DNA of 13,450 nucleotides from Mariprofundaceae bacterium (GTDB taxonomy: Bacteria; Pseudomonadota; Zetaproteobacteria; Mariprofundales; Mariprofundaceae): contig JAUZQU010000211.1 in assembly GCA_030950835.1 (NCBI GenBank), positions 1-13,450 of the forward strand, in the 5' to 3' direction. Below are positions 7,330 to 13,450 of this stretch, piece after piece (the stretch's first letter is position 1; each line of letters begins with the position of its first letter). The position numbers were made by a program, and so were the translations under genes. Under the pieces are notes generated by a model, which was not told the origin of the DNA, did no database searches, and saw only the letters and a program-made list of their open reading frames with translations.

Positions 7330-8411
7330 GTGGTTTTGAGTTTTTCAAAGGCTTTCATCATCAATAATCGATGCTGGTTGGCATGTTTCAACAAACGTTC
7401 TTTTAAAGGCGGAAAAGCAGCGCTGATATTGATTAAAGCAGCAAAAGGTAGGTGTCCGATGTTGACGTTGGTTTTTGCCATAAGCTCTGCTATATCTGCA
7501 GTGTCGCCACCTTTGAGGGTAACGTCTCCAGTAAGCGAACCCAGACTTAAACGTGGCAACATGAATTTTTTACCTGCGCGTCCTTGGGCAAGATAACAAG
7601 CATCACCAGCCAAAAGCATATCCATACCCCCCACTTTTTCATCCAAAGCATGAATCAATGTTCCTGCTTTAAAGGTGCGCAGCTCCATAGCGCGAGCGAG
7701 AAACATACGTAAAGACAAAGGTAAGACTTGGAATACAGGGTTGGTAGTAACAACACGGACTTGATTACGAAAAACTGAGCGTTCTGCTAAGATTTGACCT
7801 AAATAAGGGTTCTTTTCGATGATTTTTAATAGTTTCTGCCTTGGTATTTCAACAACAGTCGCCTTAGCAGAAGCAACAAAAGCATCAATCACACGTTTGC
7901 CAGGATGCATAAACATATATTCGCCGACTACATCTTTGCTGCCTACGCTTTCCAATAGAATACGCGCATTATTCTGACCAGTAGTGTACACATCTACCTT
8001 GCCCGACAGCACAAGACTAAGCGTATCACCTGCTTCGCCCATACGGTACACGGCTTGCCCCTCTTTAAGGGTTTTACGATGTAAACGTAACCAGATTGAG
8101 CCCAAAGCATCATGGATGACCCCACCCGCGACAGCATGTTTATCCTGAAATTCAAAATCTTCATGTTCCACCTGTACACGCCCAATTTGCGGGTACTTTC
8201 TGGCAAAAACAATGGCTTCTTGTTCGGAGCGTTCAGCAATGATATCGTGTAAATGTTGCAAGGTGATGGTAGCGGTGCCTTCGCGTCCTAAGGTTTGTAA
8301 CATGTCGGCATAACGTTGCAGATAACCCTCATTTTCAGGGTAAAGTTCAACTAAATTGGCGTAGGTCTCAAGGGCTTGTTCAAGGTCTTTCTTGGTGATT
8401 TTTTCGCTCAT
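7326..8411 (-). CDS. TPR-like protein with two cyclic-nucleotide-binding-like domains (copy B)
   Basis: This 361-residue protein is built like its downstream neighbour: a TPR-like N-terminus (about 8-75, ETYANLVELYPENEGYLQRY), a first cNMP-binding-like domain at about 105-215 and a second at about 230-340. The first contains the beta-roll segment GEAGDTLSLVLSGKVDVY and a partly conserved cassette, VGEYMFMHPGKRVIDAF (162-178), with Glu164 and Arg173 retained. The second has MDMLLAGDACYL but no recognisable cassette (LGSLTGDVTLKGG). No output domain is visible. The shared architecture points to an ancient tandem duplication. It overlaps both neighbours by four bases (ATGA). A ribosome-binding-like AGGAA lies about 10 bases before the ATG. 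Ligand binding is uncertain and function unknown; signal integration with the HD-GYP-like protein is inferred from the operon. Confidence 0.85.
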   Translation of the reverse strand: MSEKITKKDLEQALETYANLVELYPENEGYLQRYADMLQTLGREGTATITLQHLHDIIAERSEQEAIVFARKYPQIGRVQVEHEDFEFQDKHAVAGGVIHDALGSIWLRLHRKTLKEGQAVYRMGEAGDTLSLVLSGKVDVYTTGQNNARILLESVGSKDVVGEYMFMHPGKRVIDAFVASAKATVVEIPRQKLLKIIEKNPYLGQILAERSVFRNQVRVVTTNPVFQVLPLSLRMFLARAMELRTFKAGTLIHALDEKVGGMDMLLAGDACYLAQGRAGKKFMLPRLSLGSLTGDVTLKGGDTADIAELMAKTNVNIGHLPFAALINISAAFPPLKERLLKHANQHRLLMMKAFEKLKTT

Positions 8412-9712
8412 GAATGGCTTTTTCCTGATTTTAGATCGGCAAGCGATTCTTCATACATACACTTTTGAATCATGAGGTTAGGCTGTAATTTTAAATTGAT
8501 TTCACGTTCAGCAGCCTTGTTTCCATATTTATCCATGCTAATCAGGATGTTCGGGCGCAAAGGGAACTTATTATGCACCATGATGACTTGACCAATTTCA
8601 CCTGTATTGATTTGCACAAATGTGCCCACAGGATACAACGATATGGATTCAATCAATGCTTTCAACATATCAGGATCAAAGGCTTTTTTATGGTGATTAA
8701 CCAATTCACGAATGGCATCACGGGGTAAAAAACGTTGTCTGTAAGGGCGAAAGTGCGTTAAAGCTTCAAACATGGACAACAAACCGATTAAACGCGCACT
8801 CCAAGCAATTTCATGCCCTGTTAAACCTGTAGCACCACTACCATCATAACGTTCAGCAGCTTGGGCTGCGGCAAGTAAAATGCTTTCCTCTTCAATGTGG
8901 CAAGAAGTAAGGTAAGCATGGGCAGAGGCTGGTGCTTGTTTGATCAACTTGAGCTCGCTTCGGGTTAAACGTTCTTTTTTATGGCGAATCTCATCGTCAA
9001 TCATCACCATGCCAATATGATGCAACATGGCAGCAATGGTAATATGCATCAGCTCTTGTTGTTGTAATTTAAGTTGCTGCCCTGTTTTGAGGGCATATAA
9101 CATCATCATCATGGATTTTTGTACCAAATCACCTGCACTGGCATCAATATCACGAATATTCTTAATTTCTCGACTCATTTGCAGCTCTAAAGCACTTAAA
9201 GTATGGTTTTCAGCATTGATATGATCAATAAATGAGCGCAACATTTCATTCAAAGACGAAATGTCAGAGCTTTGTTGCTTCTGCGCAGCTTGAAATATCG
9301 TTAAAACATGACAACTTATATCGTTGAGCCAGCTATGGACATCAAAGCTGTCACTCTTGTCATGAACAGCTGTGGTCTTCGCTGGTTTTTTGTGCTCAGC
9401 TACTGTGGTTTTGGCTATTGGCTTGGGCGCGACTTTGACTTCTTCATCTTTGGCAATCAAATCTTCGTTGGAGATATTATCTTGAATGGGTTGCTGGATG
9501 TCTAAGGGTATGGCCTCATCCAAGAGCTCGCCTGTATGCTCAAAGGTTAAGGCTTCACCATGCGTGGGGGTACTGTATGGATTGTGGCTGCTTGGCGTAG
9601 ACGTTTCAGGCTGAATTTTCACCGCCACTTCAATCAGCTCGCCTTCTTCAGTTTCAACAGCTTCAGGCTGATGTTTTTGGTGGGCGCGTAAAAGGTCAAT
9701 GTATTTGGTCAT
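8408..9712 (-). CDS. Degenerate HD-GYP domain protein, probably catalytically inactive
   Basis: Residues about 180-360 of 434 match an HD-GYP domain (c-di-GMP phosphodiesterase family), and 361-415 form the small C-terminal domain common in these proteins (YPVGTFVQINTGEIGQVI). Recognisable landmarks are MLHHIGMVMIDDEI (229-242), ERYDGSGATGLTGHEI (287-302) and FEALTHFRPYR (315-325). Most metal ligands are replaced: the HD pair is His231-His232, the KxHP histidine is Ala260, the two His before ERYDG are Ala285-Ala286, and the Asp before the FDALT-like motif is Ser313. The domain therefore probably binds a ligand or partner and does not hydrolyse c-di-GMP. Residues 1-125 are a low-complexity acidic/Pro/Thr-rich segment, likely disordered. 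No signal peptide or membrane segment is seen. The gene overlaps the ATPase stop (TGATG) and the next gene (ATGA). Confidence 0.88.
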   Translation of the reverse strand: MTKYIDLLRAHQKHQPEAVETEEGELIEVAVKIQPETSTPSSHNPYSTPTHGEALTFEHTGELLDEAIPLDIQQPIQDNISNEDLIAKDEEVKVAPKPIAKTTVAEHKKPAKTTAVHDKSDSFDVHSWLNDISCHVLTIFQAAQKQQSSDISSLNEMLRSFIDHINAENHTLSALELQMSREIKNIRDIDASAGDLVQKSMMMMLYALKTGQQLKLQQQELMHITIAAMLHHIGMVMIDDEIRHKKERLTRSELKLIKQAPASAHAYLTSCHIEEESILLAAAQAAERYDGSGATGLTGHEIAWSARLIGLLSMFEALTHFRPYRQRFLPRDAIRELVNHHKKAFDPDMLKALIESISLYPVGTFVQINTGEIGQVIMVHNKFPLRPNILISMDKYGNKAAEREINLKLQPNLMIQKCMYEESLADLKSGKSHS

Positions 9713-10512
9713 CAGTTTGGATACCTTTGCATGGTCACTTGTACCAACTTGCTATCAATCAATGCCGAAGAAGTACGTTTCCCCACCAATAAACACCTAT
9801 CCATCAAATGGTTAATACGCCTTGGCACGCCCAAGGTATGTTGATGGATGACCGTAATAGCTTGACGGGTCAGGATAGGTTTCTTACAACCTGCAACACG
9901 CAAGCGATGCAGCACATAATATAAACAGTCTTTTAAGCTGAGTTGCCCAATATGTAGGTTGAGGGCGATACGTTGTTGTAGCTGGGGTATTTTGGCGATA
10001 TTGCGTTGTAATTCAGGTTGTCCTACCAACAATAAAGTGAGCAAGAAACGATCACCAAGTTGGAAGTTTAATAACATACGTAACTCTTCTAAGGTGTTAA
10101 TATCAGGTATACTTTGTGCTTCATCAATGCAGATTAAAGTATCGCGACCTTCTTCAGCATTCTTGGCTAAATGTTGGCGTAATACTTGTAAAAGAGCCGT
10201 TTTTTCTGGGTTGCTGGTATTCAAACCCAATTGCTGGGCAATTTCAGACAACATTTCAACAGGGGTGAGTCTGGAATAGGTGATAAGCGCAATATCGAAC
10301 TGATCTTGCGGCAAATCCAGCAATACCCGCTGGGTGGAGGTGGTTTTCCCACAACCAATATCACCTGTTAAAACAATCGCCCCACGACGGCGGATAATGG
10401 CATCATATAAATCTTCACAAAGGGTACGGTTACCCTCCGTTTCATAATAAAAACGTGAAGATGGAACATTGTCGAATGGAAAGTCATTCAATTTCCAATG
10501 TTCAAGATACAT
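9712..10512 (-). CDS. ExeA/MshM-like AAA ATPase
   Basis: A 266-residue cytoplasmic AAA ATPase of the ExeA/GspA/MshM group, whose members help to assemble secretion or pilus machinery or act as regulators. The N-terminus MYLEHWKLNDFPFDNVPSSR is characteristic. Walker A is GDIGCGKT (50-57), Walker B LICIDEAQ (126-133, with Asp130 and Glu131), VGQPEL (163-168) is the sensor-1 region, Arg181 in LQQRIALNL is a likely arginine finger, and GVPRRINHLMD (228-238) is the sensor-2 motif. There is no C-terminal transmembrane or peptidoglycan-binding domain as in longer ExeA proteins, so the length is closer to MshM. AGGGG sits six bases before the ATG. It is the first gene of the four-gene operon; no pilin or secretion gene lies in the window, so the partner machinery is unknown. 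Confidence 0.88.
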   Translation of the reverse strand: MYLEHWKLNDFPFDNVPSSRFYYETEGNRTLCEDLYDAIIRRRGAIVLTGDIGCGKTTSTQRVLLDLPQDQFDIALITYSRLTPVEMLSEIAQQLGLNTSNPEKTALLQVLRQHLAKNAEEGRDTLICIDEAQSIPDINTLEELRMLLNFQLGDRFLLTLLLVGQPELQRNIAKIPQLQQRIALNLHIGQLSLKDCLYYVLHRLRVAGCKKPILTRQAITVIHQHTLGVPRRINHLMDRCLLVGKRTSSALIDSKLVQVTMQRYPN

Positions 10513-10553
10513 AAATCGCCCCTTTTTTGCCTACACATCGCTGCCTTAATCCC

Positions 10554-10584
10554 ATAATCAAGCAAATAATCTGCCATACTTCAA
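10554..10584 (-). promoter_or_regulatory. Possible promoter of the ATPase/HD-GYP/cNMP operon
   Basis: On the minus strand, TTGAAG (10579-10584) could be a -35 and TGATTA or GATTAT (10554-10560) a -10, spaced 18-19 bases, about 40 bases before the ATPase ATG. A second ATAATC word (10566-10571 on the plus strand) gives an alternative -10. The match is modest, but the location in the only gap before the operon is sensible. Confidence 0.25.
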
Positions 10585-10618
10585 GCTTTTTAGCGAAAAG
10601 GTGCGCAGAATAAGCTAT

Positions 10619-11284
10619 TTATGGCTGTAAACATGTGGTTATCCACTGCCCAATATGCTGAATCTGTGCTGGGCATAAGCTGTGTGCCATTGGGTAGGTT
10701 TGCCACGCCACCTTGCACTGTTGCTGCTGCAAATAAGCCAAACTTGCCTCACCTAAAGCCAACGGCACGATGTCGTCATCTATGCCATGTGCAAGTTGAA
10801 TGGGGGTCTGCGGGCAAGGTTGTATGCTCTGTTGTTCATCGGGTAGTAGGGTGTAACAAGATAAACCTAAAATGCCTGCTAAGGCTTGGGGCTGGCGCAG
10901 CCCGACATACAATGCCATGGCTCCACCTTGTGAAAAACCTGCCAAAATGATGCGCTCAGCAGGAATACCACGCTTTTTCTCGTGTTCAATAAGCTGCTGA
11001 ATGGCTTGGGCAGACTGATGAATGCCTGATTGGTCTTGCCTGCCTTCAATGTTATCGCCCTTGATGTCATACCAAGCGGGCATGGAAAAACCACCATTGA
11101 TGCTCACAGGCATGGTGGGTGCGTGGGGAAAAATGAAACGCACAGCCAAGCTTTGGGGCAGCTTGAGTTCAGGGATGATAGGTTCAAAATCATGACCATC
11201 TGCACCTAAACCATGCAGCCAGATGATGCTGGCAGCGGCAGGTTTAGCCGTTTCAATTTCAAGACAGGGTAAAATGTCAGGCAT
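10619..11284 (-). CDS. Carboxylesterase / acyl-protein thioesterase-like alpha/beta hydrolase
   Basis: From the ATG at 11284 the protein has 221 residues, the normal size for the EstB / phospholipase-carboxylesterase family, which hydrolyses short acyl esters or thioesters. The oxyanion region WLHGLGADGHDF (22-33), the nucleophile elbow GFSQGGAM (116-123, Ser118), HGIDDDIVP (166-174, catalytic Asp170) and YPMAHSL (197-203, His201) complete the triad. There is no signal peptide, so it is probably cytoplasmic. The frame extends upstream to 11440, but that region overlaps the divergent phosphatase gene and does not resemble the family; 11284 has GAGG seven bases upstream. It is transcribed away from the phosphatase and stands alone, with 106 bases separating it from the ATPase gene downstream. 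The physiological substrate cannot be told. Confidence 0.9.
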   Translation of the reverse strand: MPDILPCLEIETAKPAAASIIWLHGLGADGHDFEPIIPELKLPQSLAVRFIFPHAPTMPVSINGGFSMPAWYDIKGDNIEGRQDQSGIHQSAQAIQQLIEHEKKRGIPAERIILAGFSQGGAMALYVGLRQPQALAGILGLSCYTLLPDEQQSIQPCPQTPIQLAHGIDDDIVPLALGEASLAYLQQQQCKVAWQTYPMAHSLCPAQIQHIGQWITTCLQP

Positions 11285-11304
11285 ATAAAAACCTCGTGAA
11301 TGTG

Positions 11305-11310
11305 TATAAT
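11305..11310 (+). promoter_or_regulatory. -10 box (TATAAT) for the histidine phosphatase gene
   Basis: A perfect TATAAT lies 30 bases before the preferred phosphatase ATG at 11340. No good -35 is seen 16-18 bases upstream, and the TGn extension is absent, so activity may depend on an activator or be weak. A transcript starting about 7 bases later would exclude the upstream TTG at 11313 as a start. The 55-base gap also holds the upstream region of the divergent esterase gene. Confidence 0.4.
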
Positions 11311-11339
11311 GTTTGCAGCGCAGTATAGGAGTTGTGGAC

Positions 11340-11927
11340 ATGTTAACCATTGATTTATTGCGGCACGGGGCTTTGCAAGGTGGGGTAAAATATCGGGGAA
11401 GCATGGAAGAAGCCTTAACCGAACAAGGGCGAGACAGCATGAATCAAGTATGGGCGCACATTCAACAAGATGTAACATCCATCATCAGCTCGCCACTATC
11501 CCGTTGCGCTGAGCCTGCGCAAAGTTGGGCAAAAGAGAGGCAAATCCCTTGTGTGATAGAACCTTTGCTTCAAGAACTACATTATGGCGAGTGGGAAGGG
11601 CTTACGGCGGCTGAAATTGAACAACACACTCCGAATCAACTGGCAAAGTGGCGGCAAGACCCTACGCTGCTGAGCCCACCTCAAGGTGAGTCGATGTTGT
11701 TGTTTGCAGCACGGGTCAAACAAGCTTGGACACAGCTATTGGCGCAACATCAAGATGGACATATATTGATCGTTGCCCATTCGGGTTCGATGCGTTTGTT
11801 GTTAAGCTTGGTGCTACAAGCCCCGATTGTCAGCACCCGTCATTTGCAGATGCCGTATGCTTGTTGGAGTCGTGTGCAGGTCAAAGCGCAGCAGGCAAGT
11901 TTGTGTTTTCATGGTAAACGGGTTTAA
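11340..11927 (+). CDS. Histidine phosphatase superfamily protein (CobC/phosphoglycerate mutase-like)
   Basis: The 195-residue protein belongs to branch 1 of the histidine phosphatases, which form a phospho-histidine intermediate. The motif LLRHG (6-10) holds nucleophile His9 and Arg8; SSPLSRC (50-56) carries Arg55; GEWEG (83-87) supplies the acid Glu84; and IVAHSGSMR (144-152) holds the second His147. The region VKYRGSMEEALTEQG resembles alpha-ribazole phosphatase (CobC)-like proteins, but no cobalamin genes are nearby, so the substrate is left open. The start at 11340 was chosen because GGAG (11328-11331) is eight bases upstream and LTIDLLRHG begins the domain; TTG 11313 would add nine residues not typical of the family. 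It is divergent from the carboxylesterase and convergent with lplT. Confidence 0.88.
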   Translation: MLTIDLLRHGALQGGVKYRGSMEEALTEQGRDSMNQVWAHIQQDVTSIISSPLSRCAEPAQSWAKERQIPCVIEPLLQELHYGEWEGLTAAEIEQHTPNQLAKWRQDPTLLSPPQGESMLLFAARVKQAWTQLLAQHQDGHILIVAHSGSMRLLLSLVLQAPIVSTRHLQMPYACWSRVQVKAQQASLCFHGKRV

Positions 11928-11933
11928 TACTTC

Positions 11934-11949
11934 AAGTGTTTACTCACTT
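11934..11949. terminator. Weak hairpin between convergent phosphatase and lplT genes
   Basis: AAGTG (11934-11938) can pair with CACTT (11945-11949), giving only five base pairs around a six-base loop, with no T-run. It is the best structure I can see in the 52-base convergent gap, so any intrinsic terminator here is weak. Confidence 0.2.
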
Positions 11950-11979
11950 AGAATTTCAAAGCGCCACATAACGCAGGTT

Positions 11980-13167
11980 TTAGTCAGGCTTTTGCTTGGG
12001 TAGATTCAAAGCGATGAACATGGTGGCAATCAAGACAAACACACCCAATACCAGCATGGAAGTGGTGCTGGCTACGCCTGCTTGAGCTGCCCAGGTATAG
12101 GCAGCAATAGCGATTAACATGGCGAGGTTTTCAAAGAAGTGTTGTACGGCAACAGCACGCCCACTGCCTACACTTTGGTGCCCGATGTCTTGTAATACGG
12201 CATTGATGGGTACAACAAACAAACCACCGCAAATCCCTGTAAAAAACAACAATGTACGCGCTGTGTTGAGGTCGGTGACCAGCATCAGGCTTAAAATACC
12301 CAAAGCCAAACCATAGGCGGCAAAGCGGGCTCGGCGTAGTTGTGCCATGGGAATAATTATGGGGGCGAGCAATGCGCCACAGGCAATGCCAAGGGCGATA
12401 AATAAGGTAAGCAGGGAAACATCGGTGGCGGTGGATAAAAGCAAAACTACAGGTGCCCATGCCATGATGATTAAACGTAATACCACCGCAGCAGCCCAAA
12501 ATAAACTGACACCTAACGTGGAAAATCGGGCGCGTGGTGATTCTAGCAGCACCTGAATAGTCGATTTAAACATGCGTAAGGTGTTTTCTTTGCTTTTCGT
12601 TTGCGCAGGTGGAATCTTGCTCATCCACAAGGCTGACATGGCGGAAACAAGGTATAAACATAGTATCAAAATCAAGGCCATAGTGATGGAAATATCAGCG
12701 ATGTATGCACCGACCACAGTGCCTAATAAAATGGCAACAATAGTAGAGCCTTCTACCCAACTATTACTTTTCATCAGTGCTTGGTTATCTTGGGTGATTT
12801 CGGGTAAAATACCATACTTAGCAGGGCTATAAGCCGCCGCGCCTATACCCACCACGGCATAAGCAATCAATGGCTCAACACCGCCCAACATCATCAGTGT
12901 ACCCAAGCCTTTGACCACGTTTGCCAACATCAATACCTGTGGTTTGGAGCGTGTATCAGCAAACGAGCCTACCCAAGGGGCTAAAAAGACAAAAGCCAGC
13001 AAAAAGCAGCCTTGTAAGGCAGGTAAATAACCTTCTCCCGTTAATAAACCTTGCAAAATCATGGCGAGAATGACAAAAAGTATCGCATTGTCTGCCATTG
13101 CAGTTAAAAACTGTGCGATAAGCAGTTTTTTCATGTCGGCACTCAGCGTTGTAGTTGCTTGGCTCAT
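11980..13167 (-). CDS. lplT: Lysophospholipid transporter, MFS family
   Basis: LplT flips lysophosphatidylethanolamine and related lysolipids from the outer to the inner leaflet of the inner membrane, where Aas re-acylates them. The 395-residue product matches the family length. AQFLTAMADNA (18-28) and GIGAAAYSPAKYGILPEI (107-124) are LplT hallmarks, and about ten to twelve hydrophobic segments are visible, including the segment with GGLFVVPINAVLQ near the C-terminal third. The ATG at 13167 was chosen over 13197 because it overlaps the aas stop as ATGA and starts MSQATTTLS, a short cytoplasmic tail before the first membrane segment. GGTGG upstream is only a weak ribosome binding site, consistent with coupling to aas. 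Confidence 0.92.
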   Translation of the reverse strand: MSQATTTLSADMKKLLIAQFLTAMADNAILFVILAMILQGLLTGEGYLPALQGCFLLAFVFLAPWVGSFADTRSKPQVLMLANVVKGLGTLMMLGGVEPLIAYAVVGIGAAAYSPAKYGILPEITQDNQALMKSNSWVEGSTIVAILLGTVVGAYIADISITMALILILCLYLVSAMSALWMSKIPPAQTKSKENTLRMFKSTIQVLLESPRARFSTLGVSLFWAAAVVLRLIIMAWAPVVLLLSTATDVSLLTLFIALGIACGALLAPIIIPMAQLRRARFAAYGLALGILSLMLVTDLNTARTLLFFTGICGGLFVVPINAVLQDIGHQSVGSGRAVAVQHFFENLAMLIAIAAYTWAAQAGVASTTSMLVLGVFVLIATMFIALNLPKQKPD

Positions 13168-13450
13168 GTTGCACCACCCATCTTGCTTGCTGCCCATGTT
13201 TGGGCAGTGGGATAATCGATTTTACCTGTACCCATCAGTGGAATATCTGCAATATGAAGGAACTTCTTGGGTACTTGTAACTCACTGATACCATGCTCTT
13301 TCGCATATAAAAGCAGTGCTTTTCGTGGTGCTTTTTCCAAGGTCGTGAGCAAGACAAGCTGCTCACCTTTGTTGGGGTCAGGAAAAGCGAGCGCGACATG
13401 TTCAAAATCAGTCCAACAGCGTTTCGCCATGGTTTCCACAGCAGTTAATG
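13164..13450 (-). CDS. aas: Acyl-ACP synthetase / 2-acyl-glycerophosphoethanolamine acyltransferase, C-terminal fragment
   Basis: Only the last 94 or so codons are inside the window; the reading frame stays open to the right edge, so the gene continues beyond 13450. The visible part is the C-terminal lid domain of an adenylate-forming enzyme: LTAVETMA, then PDPNKGEQLVLLTT, then ELQVPKKFLHIADIPLMGTG followed by KIDYP. The lysine of GTGK is the catalytic A10-type lysine that closes over the adenylate. These segments closely follow the Aas C-terminus rather than a generic fatty acyl-CoA ligase. Aas joins acyl-ACP synthetase and lysophospholipid acyltransferase activities at the inner membrane. 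Here the gene lies upstream of lplT. A GTG at 13439 could be mistaken for a start, but family-like sequence continues before it. Confidence 0.88.
   Translation of the reverse strand, partial: LTAVETMAKRCWTDFEHVALAFPDPNKGEQLVLLTTLEKAPRKALLLYAKEHGISELQVPKKFLHIADIPLMGTGKIDYPTAQTWAASKMGGAT

Noticed and set aside
10586..10600. Hairpin CTTTT-TAGCG-AAAAG downstream of the esterase gene as a terminator
   Set aside because: Only five A-T rich pairs without a following T-run in the right direction, so it is too weak to call.
10621..10950. Plus-strand frame of 109 codons starting with ATG near 10621
   Set aside because: It is the complement of the carboxylesterase gene, which has a full catalytic triad, and the frame shows no recognisable protein features.
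11285..11440. N-terminal extension of the carboxylesterase to 11440
   Set aside because: The added residues are unlike the family, overlap the divergent phosphatase gene, and the internal ATG 11284 has a good ribosome binding site.

Overview
The window reads as chromosomal DNA of a free-living Gram-negative, proteobacterium-like organism with moderate GC. Support for this comes from the aas/lplT lysophospholipid recycling pair, an ExeA/MshM-type AAA ATPase, an HD-GYP-type protein and tight operons with ATGA and TAATG overlaps. The aminotransferase beside the glycine cleavage genes would suit an autotroph that salvages glyoxylate (for example a Zetaproteobacterium-like lineage), but this placement is a guess and not demonstrated. 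There are no tRNAs, rRNAs, CRISPR arrays or insertion sequences, and gene density is very high.

Region 1 (1-6185, plus strand) is a glycine/one-carbon operon. After a 218-base leader come a class V alanine/serine-glyoxylate aminotransferase, gcvT, gcvH, the split glycine decarboxylase genes gcvPA and gcvPB, and a small VOC (glyoxalase-fold) protein. The aminotransferase would make glycine from glyoxylate. The cleavage system would convert glycine to CO2, ammonia and methylene-tetrahydrofolate. The striking feature is gcvH: an in-frame TAG at 2700-2702 interrupts it six codons after the lipoylated lysine. The rest of the protein continues intact in the same frame to a TAA at 2871-2873.

Region 2 (6259-10512, minus strand) is a compact four-gene operon, transcribed right to left. 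It encodes an ExeA/MshM-like AAA ATPase, a degenerate HD-GYP protein that has lost nearly all metal ligands, and two paralogous proteins, each with a TPR-like N-terminus and two cyclic-nucleotide-binding-like domains but no DNA-binding output. All four genes overlap by 1 or 4 bases, suggesting that the products work together. This is the least understood and most interesting module here. It converges on the gcv operon over two hairpins.

Region 3 (10619-11927) holds a divergent pair: an alpha/beta-hydrolase carboxylesterase (minus) and a CobC-like histidine phosphatase (plus), sharing a short intergenic control region with a perfect TATAAT on the plus strand.

Region 4 (11980-13450, minus strand) holds lplT, a lysophospholipid flippase of the MFS, preceded by the 3' end of aas (acyl-ACP synthetase / lysophospholipid acyltransferase), which runs off the right edge. 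Their stop and start codons overlap.

Thirteen stop codons outside the gcvH lesion are visible. They are all TAA or TGA, and none is TAG.
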